The notes under the pieces are model-generated. The model was not told where the DNA came from and searched no databases. It worked only from the letters and a program-made list of their open reading frames with translations. From contig OY969703.1 in the NCBI GenBank assembly GCA_963702075.1, forward strand, positions 1,922,001 through 1,986,000: DNA of 64,000 nt. The letters are read 5' to 3'. This stretch comes from VAYN01 sp963702075. Lineage in GTDB: Bacteria > Actinomycetota > Thermoleophilia > Solirubrobacterales > 70-9. Position numbers and translations under genes: made by a program. Positions 30,377 through 38,049 of the stretch are shown here, piece by piece; the stretch's first letter is position 1, and every line of letters begins with the position of its first letter.

Positions 30377-32211
30377 CCAACCTGCGCAACGTCGGCCTGC
30401 TCTTCGCCGACCTCTGGCGGTTGATCCGCGGCGAGGACCAGCGCGGGCGCAAGGTGCGCTGGATGATCGGCCTGCTGCGGCCCTACCGGACCCGCATGAT
30501 CCTGATGTTCGTGGCGCTGCTGCTGGAGACCGGCGCCGCCCTCGCCCCTCCCTTCCTCCTCGGCAAGGCGATCGACACCGGCATCAGCGCCGGCGACGTC
30601 GGCGCCCTCGACCTGATCGTCGCCGCCTTCGTCTTCGCCACCATCCTCTACGCGGTCGCCACCTACTGGGAGAGCTACCTCGTCGGCTGGGTCGGGACGC
30701 GCGCCCTGCAGGATCTGCGCGAGCGGATCTTCTCCCACCTGCAATCGATGTCGATCGGCTTTTTCACCCGCCGCAGCCCCGGCGTGCTGATCTCGCGGAT
30801 GACCAACGACGTCGAAGCGCTGAACCAGCTGGTCACCAACGGCCTGGTGACGATCTTCTCCAGCACCCTGACCCTGGTCGGCGTCGTTGTGATCATGCTC
30901 TTCCTCGACGTCAAGCTGGCGCTGATCACCTTCGTCACCTTCCCGCTGCTGGCGGTGGCGAGCGTCGTCTTCCGGATCGTCTCCGCCGGCACCTACCGGG
31001 CGACGCGCGAGCGGATCGCCGCGGTCACCGCCTACCTGCAGGAGACCCTCAGCGGCGTGCGCGTGGTGCGCAGCTTCGGCCAGGAGCCGCGCCACGTGGC
31101 GGCGATGACCGACCTGAACGAACAGAACCGCGACGTCAACATGAAGACCGTCTACCTCAACGCCTCCTACTTCCCGGCGGTCGAACTGCTGGCGGCGGTG
31201 GGGACGGCGGTGATCCTGCTCTACGGCGGCAGCCAGGCGGTCAACGGGGCGCTCGAAGTCGGCGTCGTCGTCGCTTTCGTCGGCTACCTGACCCGCTTCT
31301 TCGAACCGATCCAGGAACTCTCCCAGCTCTACACGACCTACCAGCAGGGGATGGCGGCGCTCGACAAGATCTTCGACCTGCTGGACACGGCGCCCGACAT
31401 GGTCGACGCGCCCGGCGCGATCGACCCGGGGACGCTGCGCGGCGAGATCGAGCTGGAGGGAGTCTGGTTCTCCTACGCCGAGCAGACCGCCGAGGAGGAG
31501 GGAGCCGCCCCCGGCGACGACCTCTGGGCCCTGCGCGGCGTCGACCTCCACGTACCGCCGGGACAGACGCTGGCGCTGGTCGGCGCCACCGGCGCCGGCA
31601 AGTCGACCTTCGCCAAGCTCGTGGCGCGCTTCTACGACCCGCAAAAGGGCACGGTGCTCGTCGACGGCCACGACCTGCGCGGAGTGCAACAGCAGGCCCT
31701 GCGGCGCCAGCTCGGGATCGTCCCCCAGGAGGGGTTCCTCTTCAGCGGCAGCGTCCGCGAAAACGTCGCCTTCGGCCGGCCAGAGGCATCCGAGGAGGAG
31801 ATCGAAGCAGCGATCGCCGCCGTCGGCGCCACCGACTTCGTCGCCAAACTCCCCCAAGGCCTCGACACCGAAGTAGGCGAGCGCGGCATCCAGCTCTCGG
31901 CGGGCCAGCGCCAGCTGGTCGCCTTCGCCCGCGCCCTCCTCGCCGAGCCCCGCATCCTCATCCTCGACGAGGCCACCTCCAACGTCGACGTCCGCACCGA
32001 GAAAACGATCGAGCGCGGACTAGAGCGCCTCCTCCACGGCCGCACCGCAATAGTCATCGCCCACCGCCTCTCCACCATTCGCAGAGCCGGCAAGATCGTC
32101 GTCCTCGAAGGCGGCCAAATAGCCGAGCAAGGCACCCACGACGAGCTGATCGAAGCCGGCGGCCCCTACGCCAAGCTCTACGGCGCCTGGTCCGAGTCCT
32201 CGGCTGCCTGA
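30373..32211 (+). CDS. ABC exporter subunit 2
   Basis: A 612-aa partner half-transporter. Membrane domain of six helices (ILMFVALLLETGAALAPPFL first), ATPase with Walker A LVGATGAGKSTFAKLVARFY, intact catalytic Glu in LILDEATSNVD, and H-loop VIAHRLST. Its signature is LSAGQRQLVAFARALL (LSAGQ for LSGGQ), which would face the Asp-containing site of subunit 1, so the two genes together make one competent and one degenerate site. The GTG start overlaps the upstream stop. Confidence 0.94.
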   Translation: MTNLRNVGLLFADLWRLIRGEDQRGRKVRWMIGLLRPYRTRMILMFVALLLETGAALAPPFLLGKAIDTGISAGDVGALDLIVAAFVFATILYAVATYWESYLVGWVGTRALQDLRERIFSHLQSMSIGFFTRRSPGVLISRMTNDVEALNQLVTNGLVTIFSSTLTLVGVVVIMLFLDVKLALITFVTFPLLAVASVVFRIVSAGTYRATRERIAAVTAYLQETLSGVRVVRSFGQEPRHVAAMTDLNEQNRDVNMKTVYLNASYFPAVELLAAVGTAVILLYGGSQAVNGALEVGVVVAFVGYLTRFFEPIQELSQLYTTYQQGMAALDKIFDLLDTAPDMVDAPGAIDPGTLRGEIELEGVWFSYAEQTAEEEGAAPGDDLWALRGVDLHVPPGQTLALVGATGAGKSTFAKLVARFYDPQKGTVLVDGHDLRGVQQQALRRQLGIVPQEGFLFSGSVRENVAFGRPEASEEEIEAAIAAVGATDFVAKLPQGLDTEVGERGIQLSAGQRQLVAFARALLAEPRILILDEATSNVDVRTEKTIERGLERLLHGRTAIVIAHRLSTIRRAGKIVVLEGGQIAEQGTHDELIEAGGPYAKLYGAWSESSAA

Positions 32212-32228
32212 CAGAGGGCAGCCTGTAC

Positions 32229-32356
32229 GGGGGTCGGCACCCCTCCTCCGGAATTGACCTCCCCTCCGCTTCGCTCCGGGGAGAACCTGCTGCGGCTCCG
32301 CCGCAGACGTCAGATTGCATATCGCCGAACATTCCTCCGGAGGGGCACCGACCCCC
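32229..32356. repeat. Long nested inverted repeat after the ABC operon
   Basis: Arms GGGGGTCGGCACCCCTCC (from 32229) and GGAGGGGCACCGACCCCC (ending 32356) enclose two smaller hairpins, CTCCCC/GGGGAG and TGCGGC-TCC-GCCGCA. Probably a transcription-ending structure. Together with 32398-32443 it fills the 304-bp gap before the next gene. Confidence 0.65.
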
Positions 32357-32397
32357 TCTGCAACACGCCCAGGCAGACGCCGGGCGTCGGGGGCAAA

Positions 32398-32443
32398 TTA
32401 GCTGTTCCTTTTGGGGTCTATAGCGACCCAAAAGAACAGCTAA
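32398..32443. repeat. A-tract palindrome, family member 1
   Basis: TTAGCTGTTCCTTTTGGGGT (from 32398) pairs with ACCCAAAAGAACAGCTAA (ending 32443) around CTATAGCG. Its 14-mer AGCTGTTCCTTTTG recurs at 49158-49171, and its loop core resembles the palindrome at 42060. Confidence 0.75.
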
Positions 32444-32515
32444 CTCTCGAGCCGCAAGATGGCTTCGCGGTTTCGGCGAATCTCTGGGACTGTCGCTAGG
32501 ACGAGTGTGGCCTGA

Positions 32516-33265
32516 TCAGCCGGGGCCGACGCCGCCGGATTCGCTGCCGCCGCCCGTTTCGCCGCCGCCCGTTTCAGGAGCGACTTCGGCGCCGCCGGCG
32601 CCGCCGGTTTCGGGAGCGACTTCTTCTTCGGGAGCCGCTTCTTCGGCTTCGGGTTCGACGTATTCGGCTTCGGGTTCGACGCCGCCTTCTTCTTCTAACC
32701 CTTCGGCTTCTTCGCCTTCGGCACTTTCAGTCCCGCTCGTGCTGCCGGGTCCGCCCAGGATCGCGTGCGGGCCTTCGCTGCACTGTTTGAAGCCGTACGT
32801 TTCGGCCTGGGTCTCGAATTCTTCAAGCGCCGGCGTTGCTTCGCTCGAAGCTTCGCCGAGCGCCGCGGTGTCTTCGCGTTCGGCCGCCAGCTTGACTTCA
32901 CCCTCGACCTTGGCCAGCTCTTCTCCGGCTTCCATGAATTCGGAGTAGACGCTTTCGGCGCCTTCCGGCGCGCCCAGTTCCTGCAGGCCTTCGACCATCC
33001 CGATGTAGAGGTTCGAGGTCTTTTCGGTCGTTTCCGGGATCGAGCTGGTTTCGACTTCCGAGCTCAGCGCTCCGACGGCGGCGTTGGTCTCGGCGCAGAT
33101 GTCGTCGCCCTGTTCGATCAGTTCCGCTTTCGAGAGCTTCTGCGGTTCTTCGGTCGTGGTCGCTTCGGTGGTTTCTTCGCCACCGCCACCGCCGCAGCCG
33201 GCGACGAGCAACGCCGCCGCAATGGCGAGCAGGAGCAGGATCGTCTTGTGGCCGGGTCTCCTCAC
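32516..33265 (-). CDS. Secreted lipoprotein with acidic low-complexity tail
   Basis: A 249-aa lipoprotein: signal ILLLLAIAAALLVAGCGGGG (lipobox LVAGC), a Thr/Glu linker, a helical domain of about 130 residues (ELIEQGDDICAETNAAVGAL to EFETQAETYGFKQC, with one Cys near each end), then about 90 residues of Glu/Gly/Ala/Pro repeats (PEAEYVEPEAEEAAPEEEVA and similar). The two Cys may pair. Codons favour GAA and TTC more than neighbours do. GTG start with TAGCTT 7 nt upstream. Function unknown. Confidence 0.78.
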   Translation of the reverse strand: MRRPGHKTILLLLAIAAALLVAGCGGGGGEETTEATTTEEPQKLSKAELIEQGDDICAETNAAVGALSSEVETSSIPETTEKTSNLYIGMVEGLQELGAPEGAESVYSEFMEAGEELAKVEGEVKLAAEREDTAALGEASSEATPALEEFETQAETYGFKQCSEGPHAILGGPGSTSGTESAEGEEAEGLEEEGGVEPEAEYVEPEAEEAAPEEEVAPETGGAGGAEVAPETGGGETGGGSESGGVGPG

Positions 33266-33278
33266 GAGGGCGAAGCTA
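33266..33278 (-). promoter_or_regulatory. Leaderless promoter -10 for the lipoprotein
   Basis: Minus strand TAGCTT, 7 nt, GTG at 33265. Confidence 0.55.
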
Positions 33279-33325
33279 GCAAGGGGAATGGACGCGTTTG
33301 CGGGATTTGCAGGGGTTCAGCAAAG

Positions 33326-33396
33326 CTGCGGCCCAGGGGCTCGAACCCCGACTTCCTCGTCCAGAGCGAGGCGTGCTGCCATTACACCAGGCCGCA
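33326..33396 (-). tRNA. tRNA-Gln(CTG)
   Basis: On the minus strand acceptor TGCGGCC pairs with GGCCGCA, the D-arm is TGGTGTAATGGCAGCA, and the anticodon stem CCTCG/CGAGG encloses loop CTCTGGA, anticodon CTG. The T-arm is GGGGTTCGAACCCC and the discriminator G. CCA is not encoded. It lies 10 bp from the stop of the FAD oxidoreductase gene. Confidence 0.94.
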
Positions 33397-33406
33397 ATGG
33401 CTGTTT

Positions 33407-34642
33407 TCAGGATATCGACGCGAGATCGGCGGAGGCGTCTTCGATCGTCGCGACCGCCCGGGAGACGTCGACGCCGTCGGCCAGCATCCGCCGCGCCTCG
33501 GCCAGGTCTTCGGAGCGCTCGACGCTGAGGCAGCCGGCGACGCGCCCGCCCTGCAGGTACCAGACCGAGAACTCGCCCTCCTCGGGGCTGCCGCGCCAGA
33601 CTTCCTGCTCCCACTCGCATGCCGGCCCCACGTACTCGAGACTGGCCCAGTCGGCGAGGTCGCTGAAGAAGTAGGGAACCACCTCGTAATCCGCCTCGGC
33701 GCCAAGCATGTTGCCGGCGGCGTGCTGGCCCTGCTGCATCGCCACGTCCCAGTGCTCGACGTGGATGCGGCGGCCGTGGACGACGCTCTCGTAGGAGCAG
33801 CAGTCGCCGGCCGCGTAGATGCCCTCGGCGGAGGTCCGCAGCTTCGAGTCGCAGACGATGCCGCCGTCGCCGACCTCGAGGCCCCCCCGCTGCGCCAGCA
33901 TCGCGTCGGGCCGCACCCCGGCGCCGACGACGACCGTGTCGCACTCGACCGCCAGCCCGCTCTCGGTGACGATGGCGCGCACCCGGCCGTCGCCCTCGAA
34001 GGCGCTCAGACTCTCGCCGCCGTGGAAGGTGACGCCGTGCTCTTCCAGCTGCTGCTGGAACCAGCGCCCAGCCCGCTCGCCGAAGGTCCGCGAGAGCGCC
34101 ACGTCCTCCATCGCGATGATCGTGCACTTGGTCCCCCGCGCGGTCAGCGAAGCGGCGACCTCGCAGCCGATGTAGCTGCCGCCGATCAGGACCACGTGCT
34201 CGGCCGCCTCGGCGTCGGCGCGGATCGCATCTGCGTTGCCGAAGGCGCGCAGGTAGTGGATGCCCTCGTTCTCGGCCCCCTCTACCCGGAGGATGTTCAC
34301 CATCGCCCCGGTCCCGAGCAGCGCCTTGCCGAAGGCGACCTCCTCCCCGCCCTGGACCTTCGCCGTCCGGCTCCCTGGATCGAGCGAGAGCACGTTGCGG
34401 CCGATCAGCAGCTCGACGCCGTTCTCCTCGTACCAGGAGGGCTCGTTGACGTAGGCGTCCGGGCGGCCGGCCTCGCCGCGCAGGTACTCCTTCGAGATCG
34501 GCGGCCGTTCGTAGGGCGGCTCGGGCTCCCGTCCGACCAGCAGGATCGAGCCCTCGGCGCCGCGCCGGCGCAGCTCGGCGGCGCAGTGGGCGGAGGCCAG
34601 GCCACCGCCGATCAGCAGGAAATCGACCTCGCGATCGGCCAC
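33407..34642 (-). CDS. FAD-dependent NAD(P)H oxidoreductase (ferredoxin-reductase type)
   Basis: A 411-aa pyridine-nucleotide-disulfide-fold reductase. FAD-binding DFLLIGGGLASAHCAAELRR is at the N-terminus, PPYERPPISKEYL follows as in ferredoxin/rubredoxin reductases, NAD(P) binding is VVLIGGSYIGCEVAASL (about 165), and the second FAD motif is GIYAAGDCCSYE. A reductase C-terminal domain carries the VWYLQGGRVAGCLSVERSED strand. It probably passes electrons to a ferredoxin for an oxygenase, but no partner is adjacent. GTG start. Confidence 0.92.
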   Translation of the reverse strand: MADREVDFLLIGGGLASAHCAAELRRRGAEGSILLVGREPEPPYERPPISKEYLRGEAGRPDAYVNEPSWYEENGVELLIGRNVLSLDPGSRTAKVQGGEEVAFGKALLGTGAMVNILRVEGAENEGIHYLRAFGNADAIRADAEAAEHVVLIGGSYIGCEVAASLTARGTKCTIIAMEDVALSRTFGERAGRWFQQQLEEHGVTFHGGESLSAFEGDGRVRAIVTESGLAVECDTVVVGAGVRPDAMLAQRGGLEVGDGGIVCDSKLRTSAEGIYAAGDCCSYESVVHGRRIHVEHWDVAMQQGQHAAGNMLGAEADYEVVPYFFSDLADWASLEYVGPACEWEQEVWRGSPEEGEFSVWYLQGGRVAGCLSVERSEDLAEARRMLADGVDVSRAVATIEDASADLASIS

Positions 34643-34651
34643 GACCGCCTA

Positions 34652-35341
34652 CTACCCGGCTTCGGCGCCGTTTGACCCGTTGCCTTCAGGCCCGAACAAC
34701 GCCTTCAGGTCCTCCTCTTTGCCCGGGTCGAGCACGGCGAGGATCTCGTCGCCTTCCTGGAGGACGGTGTCGGCGTTGGGGACGAAGCCCTTGCCTTCGC
34801 GCAGGACCGAGATCAGCAGGCTGCCTTCGGGCATCCGCAGGTCGCCGACCCGGCGCCCGGTCACCCCGGAGTCCTTGCCGAGCAGCATCTCGATGATCTC
34901 CAGCTGCTCCTCCTGCAGGTCGAGCAGGTGCACGAGCCCGTACTCGGGTACCTCGTGCTCGAGCAGGCGCAAAATCAAGTCGGTCGCCGAGACCGAGGGT
35001 TTGATCCCCAGCAAGTCGAAGTGGCGGCGGTTGCGCGGGTTGTTGACGCGGGCGATGATCTGATCGACCAGGTACTTCTCCTTCGCGACCTGACAGATCA
35101 GCACGTTGTCCTCGTCGTCGCCGGTGACCGCGATTACCATGTCGGCCCGCTGGATCCCCGCCCGCTCCAGAACCCAGAGCTCGGAGGCGTCGCCGTAGGT
35201 GACGTTGTGCTCGAGCTCCTGCTCGACGGTCAGGTAGCGGCGCCGGTCGCTCTCGATCAACGTCACCTCGTGGTTTTTGTCGAGCAGCTCCCGGGCCAGG
35301 TTCCAGCCCACCTTGCCCGCGCCGACGATGATGATGTACAC
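34652..35341 (-). CDS. TrkA-family K+ channel/transporter regulatory subunit (RCK_N + RCK_C)
   Basis: A 229-aa cytosolic protein with an N-terminal Rossmann RCK domain (MYIIIVGAGKVGWNLARELL, acidic strand end IESD) and a C-terminal RCK_C domain from about 145 (LLGKDSGVTGRRVGDLRMPE). It senses NAD(H), ATP or c-di-AMP and gates a K+ transporter. The GTG start lies 14 nt after the stop of a second TrkA gene. The neighbouring APC permeases are the likely partners, since no TrkH/KtrB gene is visible. Confidence 0.9.
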   Translation of the reverse strand: MYIIIVGAGKVGWNLARELLDKNHEVTLIESDRRRYLTVEQELEHNVTYGDASELWVLERAGIQRADMVIAVTGDDEDNVLICQVAKEKYLVDQIIARVNNPRNRRHFDLLGIKPSVSATDLILRLLEHEVPEYGLVHLLDLQEEQLEIIEMLLGKDSGVTGRRVGDLRMPEGSLLISVLREGKGFVPNADTVLQEGDEILAVLDPGKEEDLKALFGPEGNGSNGAEAG

Positions 35342-35355
35342 GGCCTCGAGCCTCC

Positions 35356-35820
35356 CTAGACCGTCGCCGCGGCGTCGTCGGATGCTTCGCCTTTGGCGGC
35401 GGCGTCGCGCACCGCGCTCTCCAGCATGTCGATCGCGACCCGGGTCGGGCAGACCGTGTGCAGTCCCTGGCGCTGGTACCACTCGGCCCGCAGCGGGTCG
35501 AGAACGCGGGCGATCACGGTCGGCACCTCGTAGCGGCGCTGGGCGATCTGGGCGATGACGATGTTGGTGTTGTCGCCGTCGGTCGAAGCGATGAAGACGT
35601 CGGCGTCGGCGATCCCGGCCGCCTCCAGGGCCTCGGTCTCGAGGCCGGCGCCGACCGTGAACTGGCCGCCGAGGTCCTCCCAGCTTTTCTCCAGCCCGAC
35701 CTCGAGCCGGGTGTGGGACTCGGGGTCCTCGTCGAGGCAGGAGACGGAGTGGCCCTCGCGGAGCATCGCCCGCGCCACCGAGGAGCCGACGCGGCCGCAA
35801 CCGACGATCAGAACGAACAT
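35356..35820 (-). CDS. TrkA-N domain protein
   Basis: A 154-aa protein limited to the RCK_N Rossmann domain: MFVLIVGCGRVGSSVARAML, LDEDPESHTRLE, and DVFIASTDGDNTNIVIAQIA. It lacks RCK_C and is therefore half the size of its downstream partner; the pair could assemble as a hetero-ring. The ATG is preceded by TAGTAT at 8 nt. Confidence 0.9.
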   Translation of the reverse strand: MFVLIVGCGRVGSSVARAMLREGHSVSCLDEDPESHTRLEVGLEKSWEDLGGQFTVGAGLETEALEAAGIADADVFIASTDGDNTNIVIAQIAQRRYEVPTVIARVLDPLRAEWYQRQGLHTVCPTRVAIDMLESAVRDAAAKGEASDDAAATV

Positions 35821-35834
35821 GAGGGCGGATACTA
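35821..35834 (-). promoter_or_regulatory. Leaderless promoter -10 for the TrkA pair
   Basis: Minus strand TAGTAT, 8 nt, ATG at 35820. It lies in the 17-bp gap to the permease gene. Confidence 0.5.
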
Positions 35835-35837
35835 GGG

Positions 35838-37862
35838 CTAGTGCGGTTCTGGCGGGGCGGTGAGCAGTACCCGGCAGGGCGCTTTCTTCAGCACGTACTC
35901 GGTCGCCGCCCCGATCTCGGCCGGCTTGGCGGCCCCAATCCCGCCGAGCACGCCGCCACCGCGGATCTTGGTCGGCGGCTCGCCGCCGATCACGATCGCT
36001 TCGGCGTTGCCGCGGCGCGCCGCCTCGAGGATCCCGGCGCCGACCTTACGGGCGCGGATCACGTCGGTGCGCACCTCGACGTCCTCGTACTCCTCCCCCA
36101 CCTCGCGCGCCCGCTCCAGCGCCCGCCGCGCCTTCTCCTCGCGCTCCTTCGGCAGCTTCGCGTCGAGCGGCAGGGTCAGCGGCACCTCGATCACGTAGAC
36201 GACGTCGAGCTGGGAGGTTTCCGCGCCGCTGGCGCCGTCGGCCTCGGCCGCCGCCAGCCGCCCGGCGGTGGCGACGATGTCGTCGTCGAACTTGGTCCCG
36301 AAGACCGGCACGAGGATGTTGCTGAATTCGATTTCCGGGACCTGCTTGGTCAGCGCCCGCTCGGTCACCGAGACCCGCTTGGTCAGCGTCGTCCCCTCGA
36401 AGACCTTGCGATAGACGATGTAGAAGGTGAGCCCGAAGGCCATCCAGCCGAGCCCCACCCAGCGCGCGGTCGAGTGGTAGGCGAGGACGCTGATGAAGGC
36501 GAGGCCGCTGAGCACCGCGGCGACGACCGCCGGCGCCGGCACCGTCGCCACCCCCCAGTGGAAGCCGTAGGGGATTCGGAACGGTCGCCGCCGATCCGGG
36601 TCCTTGACCCGCATGCGGATGATCGAGAGGTGGGCGATCGTGATCGCCAGGGTCGCCCCGAAGGCGTAGATGCTGGCCAGCAGCTTGACGTTGGTGGGCA
36701 CGACGAGGCCGATCGCGATGACGCCGCTGATCACGATCGCGACGTAGGGGGTCGCGTTGCGGCGGTCGAGTTTGCCGAGCCAGCTAGGGATCTGGCGGTT
36801 GATCGCCAGCGTGTAGATGTGGCGGGAGACGCCGAGCATCGAGGTGCTGGCGGCCCAGACCAGGACCGGCGTCGCGACCGCCATCACCAGCCAGCGCATC
36901 GAGTCGGCGACCCAGACCGGGTGGTACTGGGAGACGACGCCGAGCACCGGCTCCTCGACGAATTCGCCGCCGAGTGCGGTGTGCAGCCCGTCCGGGCCGG
37001 CGACGACCGGCACCGCCATCAGCGCCACCGCCGCCATCAGCGCGTAGACCAGTGGCACTCCGATCGCGCCGATCGTGGCGACCCGGGTCAGGTCCTCGCG
37101 GCTGACGTCGATGTCGGGCGCCAGGTCCGAGGCGGCCTCGATCCCGGCGTAGGCGAGCATCGCCACCACCGCTGCGTAGACGATGCTCTTGAAGCTCGGG
37201 TCGGTGAAGAGGTGGACGTGTTCGGTGAGCCGGTCGGGATGCATCACCACCAGCGCCCCGACGACGATCACCGCCAGCTGCAGACCGAGGTCGGCGAGGG
37301 CGAGGAAGACCAGCGAGGCCTGCCGCTCGCGGCCGGTGACGTTGAGGATGTTGAGGACGCAGACGAGGACGATCACCGCCGCCGCGATCGAGATCTCCCA
37401 ACCGGGATCGGCGAAGTCGCCGGAGATCGGCTCGAGGTAATGCGGCACCGAGATCGCCGCCAGGGCGATCACGATCAGGTAATCGATCAGGATCGCCCAG
37501 CCGGCGATGAAGGCGATCAGCTCGTTGAAGGCGTGACGGGCAAAGGTCGAGGAGCCTCCGCGCTCACGGAACATCGCCCCGCCCTCGACGTAGGTGAGCG
37601 TGGTCAGGCCGAAGAGCAGCCCGGCGGCGAGGAAGATCAGCGGCGTCAGACCGAGGCCGCGGTCGGCGACGACCCCGAGCGCGAAGTAGATCGAGAAGCC
37701 GACCGCCGAGTAGGCGGCGGCGAACAGCCAGGGCACGCCGAGGCCGCGCTCGAGAATCGGCTCGGCCCGCGGCTCCTCCGGCCGCAGCGGGCCGGCGCCG
37801 TCACCCGATGCGGGCACCTCAGAGGTGGGCCCGCCGTTGCCGGCGCCGTTACTCGCGGCCAC
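35838..37862 (-). CDS. APC-family permease with C-terminal USP-like domain
   Basis: A 674-aa amino acid/polyamine/organocation permease. About 12 helices start at VPWLFAAAYSAVGFSIYFAL and include the TM1 region GVVADRGLGLTPLIFLAAGL. A cytosolic UspA-like domain from about residue 505 (IEFSNILVPVFGTKFDDDIV to APCRVLLTAPPEP) carries a nucleotide-loop-like GGGVLGGIG. The layout resembles KimA-type K+/H+ symporters and other APC-USP fusions. Neighbouring TrkA genes support K+ transport, as an inference. A GTG start overlaps the small gene upstream by 14 bp. Confidence 0.87.
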   Translation of the reverse strand: MAASNGAGNGGPTSEVPASGDGAGPLRPEEPRAEPILERGLGVPWLFAAAYSAVGFSIYFALGVVADRGLGLTPLIFLAAGLLFGLTTLTYVEGGAMFRERGGSSTFARHAFNELIAFIAGWAILIDYLIVIALAAISVPHYLEPISGDFADPGWEISIAAAVIVLVCVLNILNVTGRERQASLVFLALADLGLQLAVIVVGALVVMHPDRLTEHVHLFTDPSFKSIVYAAVVAMLAYAGIEAASDLAPDIDVSREDLTRVATIGAIGVPLVYALMAAVALMAVPVVAGPDGLHTALGGEFVEEPVLGVVSQYHPVWVADSMRWLVMAVATPVLVWAASTSMLGVSRHIYTLAINRQIPSWLGKLDRRNATPYVAIVISGVIAIGLVVPTNVKLLASIYAFGATLAITIAHLSIIRMRVKDPDRRRPFRIPYGFHWGVATVPAPAVVAAVLSGLAFISVLAYHSTARWVGLGWMAFGLTFYIVYRKVFEGTTLTKRVSVTERALTKQVPEIEFSNILVPVFGTKFDDDIVATAGRLAAAEADGASGAETSQLDVVYVIEVPLTLPLDAKLPKEREEKARRALERAREVGEEYEDVEVRTDVIRARKVGAGILEAARRGNAEAIVIGGEPPTKIRGGGVLGGIGAAKPAEIGAATEYVLKKAPCRVLLTAPPEPH

Positions 37863-38049
37863 CGCTCATCCTCGCTCCCGCCCAGAGGCGGCCGACGCCA
37901 ATGCCAAGGAAGGCAATCCCGAGCAGGAAACCGACCGATGCCGGGCCGCCGCCGTTCGCCAGGGTCACGACCAGCACCGCCAGGCCGACCGCGACGAAGG
38001 TGAGGGAGAAGGCGCGGACGGCGCCGTGATAGACGCGCTGGCTATTCAC
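37849..38049 (-). CDS. Small two-helix membrane protein between the permeases
   Basis: A 66-aa protein with segments AFSLTFVAVGLAVLVVTLAN and ASVGFLLGIAFLGIGVGRLW. It overlaps the preceding permease by GTGA and the following one by 14 bp, so all three are translationally coupled. It could be an accessory subunit of the permeases; no family recognised. Confidence 0.7.
   Translation of the reverse strand: MNSQRVYHGAVRAFSLTFVAVGLAVLVVTLANGGGPASVGFLLGIAFLGIGVGRLWAGARMSGGRE

Noticed and set aside
35841..38003. 720-codon plus-strand frame across the APC permease (and similar long frames at 21418-23550, 24644-26641, 30289-31857, 38277-40040, 43970-45181)
   Set aside because: High-GC antisense shadows: each lies opposite a gene with recognisable motifs and has low-complexity His/Asp/Arg/Glu-rich translation.
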